A stretch of 64,000 nucleotides of DNA, from positions 474,214 through 538,213 of the forward strand of contig OX459109.1 of assembly GCA_949775045.1 (NCBI GenBank), given 5' to 3'. Position numbers and translations under genes: made by a program. Source of the stretch: Metridium senile. Its lineage: Eukaryota > Cnidaria > Anthozoa > Actiniaria > Metridiidae. The notes beneath the pieces were generated by a model. It saw only the letters and a list, made by a program, of their open reading frames with translations. It was not told the DNA's origin and ran no database searches. Shown piece after piece: positions 1 to 10,362 of the stretch. The stretch's first letter is position 1. Each line of letters opens with the position of its first letter.

Positions 1-395
1 CAAGGATGCTTCCTTGGGGATGCAATGTCTTATAGTCTGATTACTTGGTTTAAAGTAGTTGATTCTGATGAAAGTCTCTGTCAGTTAATGATTTAAATAC
101 TTCATTAAGATCATGAAGTGCAGGGGGCCAAGGATACTTCCTTGGGGGATGCCATGTCTTATAGTCTGAGAACTTGGTTGAAAGTAGTTGATTCTGATGA
201 AAGTTCCTGTCAGTTAATGATTTAGATCATGAAGTGCAGGGGGCCAAGGATGCTTCCTTGGGAGATGCCATGTCTTATAGTCTGAGAACTTGGTCGAATA
301 GGGGTCCAAGGATGCTTCCTTGGGGATGCAATGTCTTATAGTCTGAGAACTTGGTTTAAAGTAGTTGATTCAGATGAAAGTTCCTGTTAGTTTCT
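1..395. repeat. Tandem repeat, about 120 bp unit
   Basis: Three to four imperfect copies of a unit containing ccaaggatgcttccttgggg, cttatagtctgagaacttgg and a run ending near agttaatgattt. The copies differ by small deletions. The array is cut by the window edge. It lies downstream of, or in a late intron of, the minus-strand RRM gene. No coding signal is seen. Confidence 0.8.
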
Positions 396-776
396 TGTCA
401 GTAGACTTTGAACCATTTTAATGAGTTTGGAGAAACACTAAGAATTGCCAGCTTGATGGATGACTGGTGTTTCCTGTAACTTGACTGTGAACTGCACAAG
501 AGGTTAGAAACGAAATGGCACTGCAGGATTTTGGATAAAGCAGACAAGATTGGTTTGTAGTCGACTGTAAGGTCCATCATTACTTGAATAAAGGTGTGTC
601 ATGTGGCCACATGTCAGGGAACTTGCAGCTACAGAGGAAGCTGTTTATTACCAATGTGAGGTGATCAGCAGTGACATGGATCTGCTAGGACTGTCTTGAA
701 TTGGTAGATTGTCTGATCCAGTCATTTAACAAACTTGATGATGAATTATTTTGTAATTGGAGAATGGTCCCCTTCA

Positions 777-907
777 CAAACCCTGCACCATTTTGAAAGG
801 TAGCCAGGCCTTTGCATTGAACATTGAGCTTGCAATGACAGAGATCTATAAACACTTGCTGAGCAATTATTCACTTTCAAGATGGCACAGGGAACTGTTA
901 AGGGGAC
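777..907. mobile_element. Small inverted-repeat element (MITE), copy 1 of 4
   Basis: The left end gtccccttcac...ccctgcaccattttgaaaggt mirrors the right end ctttcaagatggcacaggga...aaggggac. The same termini recur at 27370-27578, 40643-40818 and 46565-46749. No coding capacity is seen, so it is a non-autonomous DNA transposon remnant. The superfamily is not determined from this copy. Confidence 0.7.
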
Positions 908-1133
908 TTTTGTGAGTTTATGGTGATGATTATTATAAAAATAAAATGATTCTAATTGTTAGAACAATGATAATGATGATGATAACTTATGATGAACATG
1001 ACAAAGAATCCCTAAACCCTGAATACGCTTGATGGTCAATTTCTCTTATTAACTATCGAGTAAGTTCAACAGCAACAGGATCTGCTTTACCATTGTATTA
1101 TATATCATATACATGTCTGTTGTCATATCATAC

Positions 1134-4100
1134 CAGGTGTTCCGTATCCAGGGGCTGCAGGTTCTCTGCCAGCTCCTACGCCATATCCTGTCATCTGGGG
1201 ACTGGCTCCATATCCTGCTTGTGAGTACCCACTTGCGCCAGGTGCTGCCCCACCCATGCCCATTCCTCCAGCGCTGTAACCTTGAGCTTGTGGTGCTAGG
1301 ATATCAACATGTTAATTAGAATCACTAGAGTGGTTAAATGGCCATTTAAAAATCTACCTTTCAAGGTGCTATATTTTACCACATGACTATTGTTTGTACA
1401 GGTACTATAAAAATCACCAGAGGGGTTAAACGCCCTTTTAAAATTTGCACTTGGAGGTGCTGTCACGACTAGAGCGCTTAAACATATGTTTAAAGTTGCG
1501 CTAGGAGGTGTGTTTTTTTGGTACCATATAATTGTTTTTGAGCAAAATGATTGTATCATCACATGGTATAAAAACAAGACAGGATTTCAAACAAGCACTT
1601 TACCACTCTAGTGATTTCGATAGTTATTATCTGAACTAATACCTAAACTTTAATGATGTTTTGCCTTAGTACCCAGATATATTTAGTCTAGACTGTTGTC
1701 AGTGTCCAACATTTGAACAACCAAAGCAACAGTTGCTGTTAGAGTAAAGAAACTCTTATTAATTTATTCATAAATGATAGGTAATATAATGAAATTTGTA
1801 ACATCGTAAAAAATGTTTACGTTTCAAGCTTTAGCTCTTTGTCGGAGTAAAAGAGTTAGACCAAATTTCATTCTATTACCTATCATTTATATCAAACACC
1901 GACGCAGCCTATACTAGTTTACTCACTAGTTTCCATTTATTTATTTATTATGTTCCATTAATTAATTATAAGTTAAGTTAATATTATTTTGACTGTATTC
2001 TATTGCCTATTACTTATTTATTAAAGCTTCCAACAACTATTGTAAAGGATAGACAGGTGATATGACCAATAGGATAGTCTCCCTCTCTTTGGATCAAGTT
2101 TGTTGTTACTTACCACCATAAGCAAAGCCAGCACCACCACCCACAGGACCATAACCACCATAGGATGCAGCATTATAACCCCCACGACCCATACCTCCTG
2201 GTTGCTGGCCATAACCTGGACATTAACAATATTGATAACTACTATAGGTATGACATTATCAGTTATTACAGCATTGGCATCATAAGTAACACCACTATCA
2301 TCTTCATCATTATCATCACCGATATTATCACCATCAGTAGTATCATCATCATCATCACCAATATCATCACCACTATAATCATCATCAGTATCGTCATCTT
2401 CATTAGTATCATCATCAGTATCATAGCCATCATCACCACTATCACCACCAGTCACAATCAATATTGGTATTACCTTGCTGCATATAGCCTTGCTGTCCAT
2501 ACTGACCACCACGGCCCATACCATGCACAGGGGGAGTGGCCAGGGGATTATTTTGTCCACCAAATCCACCTCTACCACCTGAGGAGCCTTTATGCTCAAC
2601 TTGTTTGATTTCAACCTAGCAAACATATAACACAACATTAGAATAAAGCCCAGCCAAGACAACTACATGTAACACTCTACACTACATATATTCCAACCTT
2701 ATAAACTTAAAAATCTAACACCTTTGCCTTCCCATTAGAGGCAAAGATAATCTAAATAATTAGCAGCTAATTTTGTGATTATATTTAGCTAAATTACAAT
2801 GTAATCAGGCTAAATGCATAAGACTTTGGTCTAAATATAATTAATTTTTGGATTCTATTTCTTTTTAGTAAGTATTTTAAATTAAACTTGGAATATAGAC
2901 TGGAAGGACACGTACAACAACACAATACACAACAATACAAGAGAATTCAGTTTTATGATCAATTTAGAGAATAATTTTGTTTGAAAACATCTCAACTGAA
3001 TTCTCTTCTAGCAAACTGATGCACTTCGAAATATTTTTGTTCTAGTAAAGTATGAACTAAAATAAAGTTAAACCTAAGCTTAAAGTTATGACTTAAGATA
3101 TCTAGCCTTACTTAGTTTAACTACACCCTGCTATCTACAAACATTTTGAAGTGCATCAATAGCTATGACAAACAAAACATGTTAATGGCACAGCAATGTC
3201 ACTATATGCATGAGCACACTTTGTTAACCAAAATTTTGTTGTTACTTGTAATCATAGCAATTCAAGCTTGATATCATAAACAGCGTCAAAATGTGATTTT
3301 CCCCCCAGCATGCTCTAGTGCCAATGTGCATTACTGTGCCGTAATATTCAAGTATGCTACAATCCTTCAATCTTAAACAAATAACCAATTAACCCATTTC
3401 TATTTGAGAAACATCTTTTGCAGCAATTTTCAAAAATTCAGTGGTTCGAAGTTGTACATCGGTATTGTTTGTCAATCAAAACTACCCATACCAAAGTAAA
3501 TGACTATTATATTAATGTTCTTGATGTCCAACAAAAACGCATATTCCTTGATTGTGACATGGGTCTGATTACCAAGACATTACAGCATGTTTCATGCGGC
3601 TATCGAGGTCGAGATAACAACATAAAAATATAGTTTCAACTGCTGTAAATCAAAATATCCAACCCAAATATCAAAGGCACCAACTGATTGGTATTGATCA
3701 ACAGCAGCATAAACTTTTCACATTGGAATATGAAAGGTGGTGGTCTCTTGATGTATAGGTTTGCCTCAAGTAGACGTAATAGTTTAATAACACCAGAGAG
3801 TTGTGTATAACATTGAGAGATACCATAAAGATGTCAGGATTGTAGCATACTAGATACTTAAGGGAACTCTAACTACACCGTTTTTCCATTGATTTGATGA
3901 TAGTGGGCCTCTACTGCTTTTTCTACATCCTCGGTTGATTCAAATGTTACAAACCCAAAGCCTACCGTAATACAATAGGATAGTACAATGTGTTAATTAA
4001 AGGGCTGGCTGCTCCCTTGACGGCCCAATCTTACCAAATGATATATATACACCGGATTCACAGATGTTGTCATCTTTAAAGAGTACACCACGGATCATAG

Positions 4101-7100
4101 GAGCTTAGACCAAGAGGGATTATGGGAAAAGGCATTCTAATAATACATGTGCCTGGAGATATGCAATCATGTCTTGAATTCCCATAACCCCTTTTGGTCT
4201 CCAACTGTATGATCAATGATGTACGTTTTGAAGACATTAACAATTGTTTAAAAAGTGCACATAACCCAGGTTGGTTATTAGTTAAACAAACATAAGTATA
4301 TCATCAGCTTTACAGCACAGCTAGCTCAGACAAAGCTATCGCATTTAAGGCGCTGCAACTTGTGTTCTCAGCAGTGCAACAACGTCTTGAAGTTAGTGAG
4401 GATGTTAGTGATGTGAATACACTATAACTACTTAGTAATTAGATGAATAAAGCAACCCAAAAGGCACATTAGATAATGTCTTCCACTTAAAAGTTAGTTA
4501 GTAAGGTGAGTGTACTATAACTACTTAGTAATAATTAGATCAATAAAGCAACTACAGTCTAGACGGAGTACAACAACGGCACATAATAACTACATAAGCT
4601 ATTAGATAAGCTTGTCTACTTAAAAGTCAGTTAGTAATGTGAATATAGTAGTTTATGTATACTAATATAATAGTTTTATGAATAACGCAACTACAGTCTA
4701 GACGGTGTACAATAGCAGCATGTTAGATAAGCTCTTCTACATAGAAGTTAGGTTTAAAGTGATATGATTATACTATAACTACTTTAGTAATAATTTACAT
4801 AAATAAGTCTAGACTGTGTACAACAACATAAAAACATGTATCTAGGTATGAATATAACGGTGGAACAAACAGAAAGATAGTAGGTATACAGTTATGTAAA
4901 GTTGCATCTATAATAATAATAACATAGTAAATAGTTAGTACTAAGCATATGTAGTTTACAATAGAACTGGCAAGGCTCTTTACAAACTCTAGAACCTTTT
5001 GAACAATGTTTATTGATATTGAATTAACTATATATTATATTTTAATGTAAATAATCTTATTATTATTATAGTATGAAGCTACTTAAAGTCTCATTGGTCA
5101 ACTCATTGGAGACATAGACACCCTGCTTAAATATAGAAAAACAAATAGATAAACAAATAAATAAAATGCTTCAAGTTATCCATTGTGGATAAAAGAAGCA
5201 TTTTTCTGTCTATAATTAGATATTCTTCATCAGGTGGTGACCCATCTGCCAGCTTGAAGAGTTGTAATTCATGTTATATTTATTTTTGTAAAGAGCCTGC
5301 CAGTTTATTAAATATGTAGTCTGTGTAAAAAGTTCTCTTTTTAAAAGCTTTTTAGTACAAATTGAAGAAGCACACAAGAGAGAAATGCTGAACTTTTCAT
5401 CACTACACAGACTACTTTAGTTTTAGAACTTAATTGACACAATCAATAAATAACATTGATAATAATTCATATTTTTAGATTAGAGTTTAAGCAAGAATTT
5501 TGTCATATGAAAATGCATCTAAAATAATACAGTCAATCATAAATTCCTTTTTTTGAGTAACCAATACATTACTAACCATCTTGTTTTACATTATAAGTAG
5601 CAAATCAATCAATAGAGTGATTTTATGGCAGCCATGTTTATGGGCAAGTACAAAAGAAAGTTTTCAAATGAAAAAGAATTTCAGTTTCTTGAGAGAAAAG
5701 CTCCATTGTTTTGACCACAAACATGGCTGCCATGAAATTCCTCTATTCACAATGTCTTTTTCATATGACAAAAATGATGCATTTTTTCATTCCCAGCAAT
5801 CTTTCATATTTTGCAAATTCTGCTTTTCAACAAAGTTTTCCAAAACCAGATGGTTTGACTATAATTGATATTCTAAAACGTCCCAAAAGCCATCTGAATA
5901 AAGTACAAACACACTATCAAACAAGTTATTTGTGAATTAGACAATTGGGCATTGTGTTTCAGGCAAAAAGGAATATGGATGTTGCTATTTCACATTCAGA
6001 ATTTGCAAGATATCAAAAACTACTGTAAAATCAAATATATATTATGAATGACGAGTTTTTAGGATGGTTTTTGATTACTGACCTCTAGGTTTGCCGGTGA
6101 TTTTATCATTGATAAGCTGTACTTCTTTACACTGGAATAGATATTGATGACATGATATTAGAGCATTCATGTTAGTACTATTTGATACATCATCATTATC
6201 AGGATCTTTGTCATCACTACCATCACCATCACAATCGTCATGCCCAGCACAAATAACATTACCATAATCATACATAATCACTATCATGTTCATAATTATC
6301 ATGTCAATTATCATCATCATCATCATCATGGCCACTACCATCATAATCATAATTATTATCATCCTCATCATCAGTATGGTTATCATCATCTGTCATCATT
6401 ATTATCATAAGGATCATAACATCATCATCATCACCAACATGATCATCATTACCATCATCATCATGGTTATCATCATCTGCCATCATTATCATAAGCATCA
6501 CTACAACCACCATCATAATCATCACCATCATGATTGTAATATTCATCCAAGCCATCAACACCAGTCAATGCCTAATACTCACATTACAAAACCCATCAAA
6601 ATACTGCTTAATATCTTCTTCTGATGTGTTATGCGCTAAACCACCAATAAACACCTTGAAATCATTGTTGCTACCTCTTGGTTGATACTAAAATGGAACC
6701 ACATTGAATTAAAACATTTAGATATACAATAACTTCCACTGGTATTAATTCTGCAAAGTTTACTCATATATATTTCTTCTACAATCAGTATTCAAAACCA
6801 CCAGGAATGTATTATGAGGAACACACTACAACTACACTCAGTATTTCCAACTATCACTCATCATCAGGGCTCTTCTGTGAGGTTCACTCCACACATAATA
6901 CAACTACACTAAGAATTTACAACCATCACTCCTCATCAGGGCTCTTCCGTAAGGCCCACTCCACATACTACAACTACACTAAGAATTTACAACCATCACT
7001 CCTCATCAGGGCTCTTCTGTAAGGTTCACTCCACACATAATACAACTACACTAAGAAATTACAACCATCACTCCTCATCAGGGCTCTTCTGTAAGGCCCA

Positions 7101-10091
7101 CTCCACATAATACAACTACACTAAGAATTTACAACCATCACTCCTCATCAGGGCTCTTCCGTAAGGCCCACTCCACATACTACAACTACACTAAGAATTT
7201 ACAACCATCACTCCTCATCAGGGCTCTTCTGTAAGGTTCACTCCACACATAATACAACTACACTAAGAAATTACAACCATCACTCCTCATCAGGGCTCTT
7301 CTGTAAGGCCCACTCCACATACTACAACTACACTAAGAATTTACAACCATCACTCCTTATCAGGGCTCTTCTGCGAGGTTCACTCCACACATGCTACATC
7401 TACACTAAGAATTTACAACCATCACTCCTTATCAGGGCTCTTCTGTAAGGCCCACTCCACACATGCTACAACTACACTAAGAATTTACAACCATCACTCC
7501 TTATCAGGGCTCTTCTGTGAGGTTCACTCCACACATAATACAACTACACTAAGAATTTACAACCATCACTCCTTATCAGGGCTCTTCAGTAAGGCCCACT
7601 CCACATACTACAACTACACTAAGAATTTACAACCATCACTCCTCATCAGGGCTCTTCCGTAAGGCCCACTCGACAACTACACTAAGAATTTACAACCATC
7701 ACTCCTCATCAGGGCTCTTCTGTGAGGTTCACTTCACACATGCTATTACTACACTAAGAATTTACAACCATCACTCCTCATCAGGGCTCTTCTGTGAGGT
7801 TCACTTCACACATGTTATTACTACACTAAGAATTTACAACCATCACTCCTCATCAGGGCTCTTCTGTGAGGTTCACTTCACACATGCTATTACTACACTA
7901 AGAATTTACAACCATCACTCCTCATCAGGGCTCTTCTGTGAGGTTCACTTCACACATGTTATTACTACACTAAGAATTTACAACCATCACTCCTCATCAG
8001 GGCTCTTCTGTGAGGTTCACTTCACACATGCTATTACTACACTAAGAATTTACAACCATCACTCCTCATCAGGGCTCTTCTGTGAGGTTCACTTCACACA
8101 TGTTATTACTACACTAAGAATTTACAACCATCACTTCCCATCAGGGTTTTTTCTGTGACGTTTGCTACACACACACTACTACTACACTCAGTATTTACAA
8201 CCATCAATCCCCATCAAGTATCTACTGTAAGGTTCGTTTTACACACACTTCCACTACACACAGTATTTAGAACCATCACTACGCATTGTGCATCTTTTGT
8301 GAGGTTTACTCAAATACACATCCACTACACTCCTCATAAACACTTTATATTACAATAACACAGTTAATGTTAGTTACCGGGTTTCCTCCTCCTCCACCTC
8401 CTCCTCCTCCTGATGCTTGTCCAGATCCTCTTGGTACTGCTGGTTTAGGATCAATCTAAATACATGGGATATTTCAAGCTGAGACCAACACTAAAACATC
8501 ATATTTTATTTGACTGGACTTTGCTAAGTGTAGACATTGCAACATTTTGAGCAATAAAGTCATAGTTTTCAGCAATAATGATAAGATAGGGTTTAGTGAC
8601 GGGTTTAATGATCATACAAACTGGCATTGGAGAACATCCATGGGCAAAACAACCAGATACTAACATGTAAGTGTTGGATGATAATGATCATGAGGGGTTT
8701 GTAGTTTGTGTGTGTCAGTATGGGTCAGTCACAGTGTGCTCATGGTCAGTACTAGTCACATCACTATTAGAAACTGTTCTTCTCCAATCCCCAACCACAT
8801 TAGCAAGATAACTATAAGGTGTATTTACTAAAATTAACACTGGTTAAAATAAACATCTTTAATTCAGTCTTGAGGCACTTGTTTTGTATTACATGGCGTT
8901 AGTGAAATGATTGGCCAGATGTGATAACATGGTACCAAAACAAGCCAGGATTTCAAATGAGCATTTTACTACTCTAACAATTTGAATAGTAAGGGTATTC
9001 TTACCTTCTTGTTGTCCAAGTAATGTTCTTTATCCTGGACTACTTTCATTACAGTCTGTGGATCACTGAATGTTACAAAGCCAAAACCCCTGGATAGAAG
9101 AAGACAGTTAGACTGGCATAGTCCACACTAGTTTAACGGCTAGTTATCGTACATTTTTACTCCGATTGTTTCCTTAGAAACATAGATGCAGTCCACACTA
9201 GTTTAACCGCTAGTTATCGTACATTTTTACTCCAATTGTGTCCATACTAAAACCGACTCATTCAGCATTAGTTTACCCTTTAGTCATCATACATTTTTAC
9301 AATTTTTTTGTGCGGTTTTGAGTGCTCCCCCTCAGTGATAAATCTTGTGATGGATGGCAGAGGCCATCCAAAACATTTTAACAAAATGTTGACAAAAATT
9401 CTCATTCTTTTTTAGCATTTTTGCTTCAATGGTCATCCAACTCATCCCAGGCCATAACATGTCACTAGTTTAACCACTAGCTATTGTAAGTTTACCTTGG
9501 ATGTTTGGTCTGCGCATCTGTCATAAGAACACAGTCAACAACTTGTCCATATTTCTCAAAGTATGCCTGAAGCTTTTCTGTTGAAGTAAAATGAACTTGT
9601 TAGTTAGTTTCTGAAATTGGTTTGCTGAATGGTATGCACAAGTTTTAACGCAAAAAAATAGCTAGGCAATACAAAACATACTCAAACAAGCAGTAAAATA
9701 AACATCGATTATTCATTTCGCATGATCAGAACGCAATAGTATATTTCAAAAAGGTTTATGAACTGTCGTAGGAAAGTGAAACGCGTTGGACAAAAAAAAT
9801 ATCTTTGAAATATAACTTGATATTTACTATATACAATCAAAACCTACTCCACTAGATTGAAGTGATAAAGTTTTATGCCTTACCTCTATCTGTTGCAGGA
9901 GCTAGTCCACCAACAAATATTTTTCTGTGACAAATAAATCAAAACCTCGTGTTAGTTCGACGAACGACTATCATTGAAATGCCATTGACAAAGAAGACGA
10001 AAAACGACGGAAAACATTCAAAAATGTCGTAAAAACTAAACACTAACCCTATATCATCTCCCTTTCCGTTTCCTTTAACATGTACAGGCAT
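1134..10091 (-). CDS. Two-RRM RNA-binding protein, DAZAP1/hnRNP A/B-like (3' end not resolved)
   Basis: Coding exons on the complement: 10091-10048, 9924-9884, 9577-9496, 9089-9005, 8455-8378, 6687-6583, 6131-6083, 3961-3879, 2615-2474, 2215-2114, 1295-1134. All have AG/GT borders and compatible phases (973 nt, about 324 residues). The start is MPVHVKGNGKGDDIG. RRM1 has RNP2 KIFVGG and RNP1 RGFGFVTF, and is followed by IDPKP and a poly-Gly linker. RRM2 has KVFIGG and RGFGFVTF. The tail is rich in Gly, Tyr, Gln and Met (GYGQQPGGMGRGGY), typical of a low-complexity hnRNP tail. The domain order and the IDPKP motif fit DAZAP1 and related hnRNPs, which bind mRNA in nucleus and cytoplasm to control splicing and translation. 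Musashi or squid-like hnRNPs are alternatives. The last visible exon ends in phase 1, so at least one more exon should lie further left; I could not place it with confidence. Confidence 0.88.
1770..1945. repeat. Dispersed repeat R1, copy 1
   Basis: It contains taggtaatataatgaaattt, an inverted copy of that segment (aaatttcattctattaccta), then caccgacgcagcctatacta and gtttactcactagtttccat. The same string of modules occurs at 24193-24367 and 28225-28410. It is intronic, downstream of exon 10 of the RRM gene. The short inverted modules suggest a non-autonomous transposon. Confidence 0.7.
2268..2450. repeat. ATC-rich microsatellite in RRM-gene intron
   Basis: Interrupted atcatc triplets with scattered acc, agt and att variants. 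The array gives long low-complexity reading frames on both strands that are not genes. It ends about 20 bp before exon 9 of the RRM gene. Confidence 0.9.
3962..6082. other. Intron of the RRM gene with degenerate repeats
   Basis: No exon is seen. The intron contains a 122-bp inverted repeat at about 4094-4215 (arms with gaccaagagggattatggga and tcccataaccccttttggtc) and degenerate tandem units of roughly 120 bp at about 4380-4870 (shared motifs actacagtctagacgg and tgtacaa). It also has a short inverted pair at about 5620 and 5722 built on atggcagccatgttt. The preceding intron, 2616-3878, shows nothing recognisable. Confidence 0.5.
6186..6540. repeat. ATC-rich microsatellite in RRM-gene intron
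   Basis: Long interrupted atcatc array between exons 6 and 7 of the RRM gene. It ends about 45 bp from the exon 6 donor. The open frames across it are low-complexity Ile, Met, His or Asp runs and are not coding. Confidence 0.9.
6826..8150. repeat. 72-bp minisatellite, about 18 copies
   Basis: Tandem copies of a unit with ctacactaagaatttacaac, catcactcctcatcagggct and cttctgtgaggttcact. The period is 72 bp in the regular right half (7740-8110), and more variable units lie to the left. Right-half units alternate between catgctattact and catgttattact, so a 144-bp higher-order period is visible. Degenerate units continue to about 8330. It is intronic, between exons 5 and 6 of the RRM gene. Confidence 0.92.
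9116..9300. repeat. 70-bp repeat R2, locus 1
   Basis: About three units of gtccacactagtttaaccgc followed by tagttatcgtacatttttac and tcc. A partial unit lies at 9458-9495, ending at the exon 3 donor of the RRM gene. The same unit is tandem at 11455-11725 (opposite orientation) and at 29305-29520. Confidence 0.8.
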
Positions 10092-10362
10092 TTTGAGTTT
10101 GTTTTTAGAGTAAAAATTAAAAAAGTTAAGGTTCAGTTCAATTCAATATGGACGCTTCGCACGATCACCGGCTTGAAGTAACAAGGTCCCGGATATAAAA
10201 CGCTTTGCATGCTGGGAATTCTACTTGGGTCTTATATTTTCCTAAGAGGGGTCCCCAGGAGAAAAGTTGTCATTTACGAACTTGACTGAAATTACAGCGC
10301 AGAAAATGGATACGAATTTGTCTTTGGATAAAGAGGTTTAAAAACTGAAGAAGTTGGCCAGG
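10092..10362. promoter_or_regulatory. Shared head-to-head promoter region
   Basis: The start codon of the RRM gene (minus strand) and the inferred start of the synaptotagmin-like gene (plus strand) are 271 bp apart. No clear TATA box is seen on either side. A short upstream ATG frame on the plus strand at 10306 ends at a TAA within 36 bp. The bidirectional promoter is inferred from spacing only. Confidence 0.5.

Noticed and set aside
1005..1037. Possible last exon of the RRM gene on the minus strand (acceptor near 1022, short frame to a stop)
   Set aside because: The phase fits, but the acceptor is weak and the ten-residue tail has no resemblance to known family ends.
6826..8150. CRISPR-like appearance of the regular repeats
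   Set aside because: The units are contiguous with no unique spacers, in a eukaryotic intron; this is a minisatellite.
10306..10341. ATG at 10306 as the start of the synaptotagmin-like gene
   Set aside because: Its frame stops after 11 codons and a donor there would put exon 2 out of frame.
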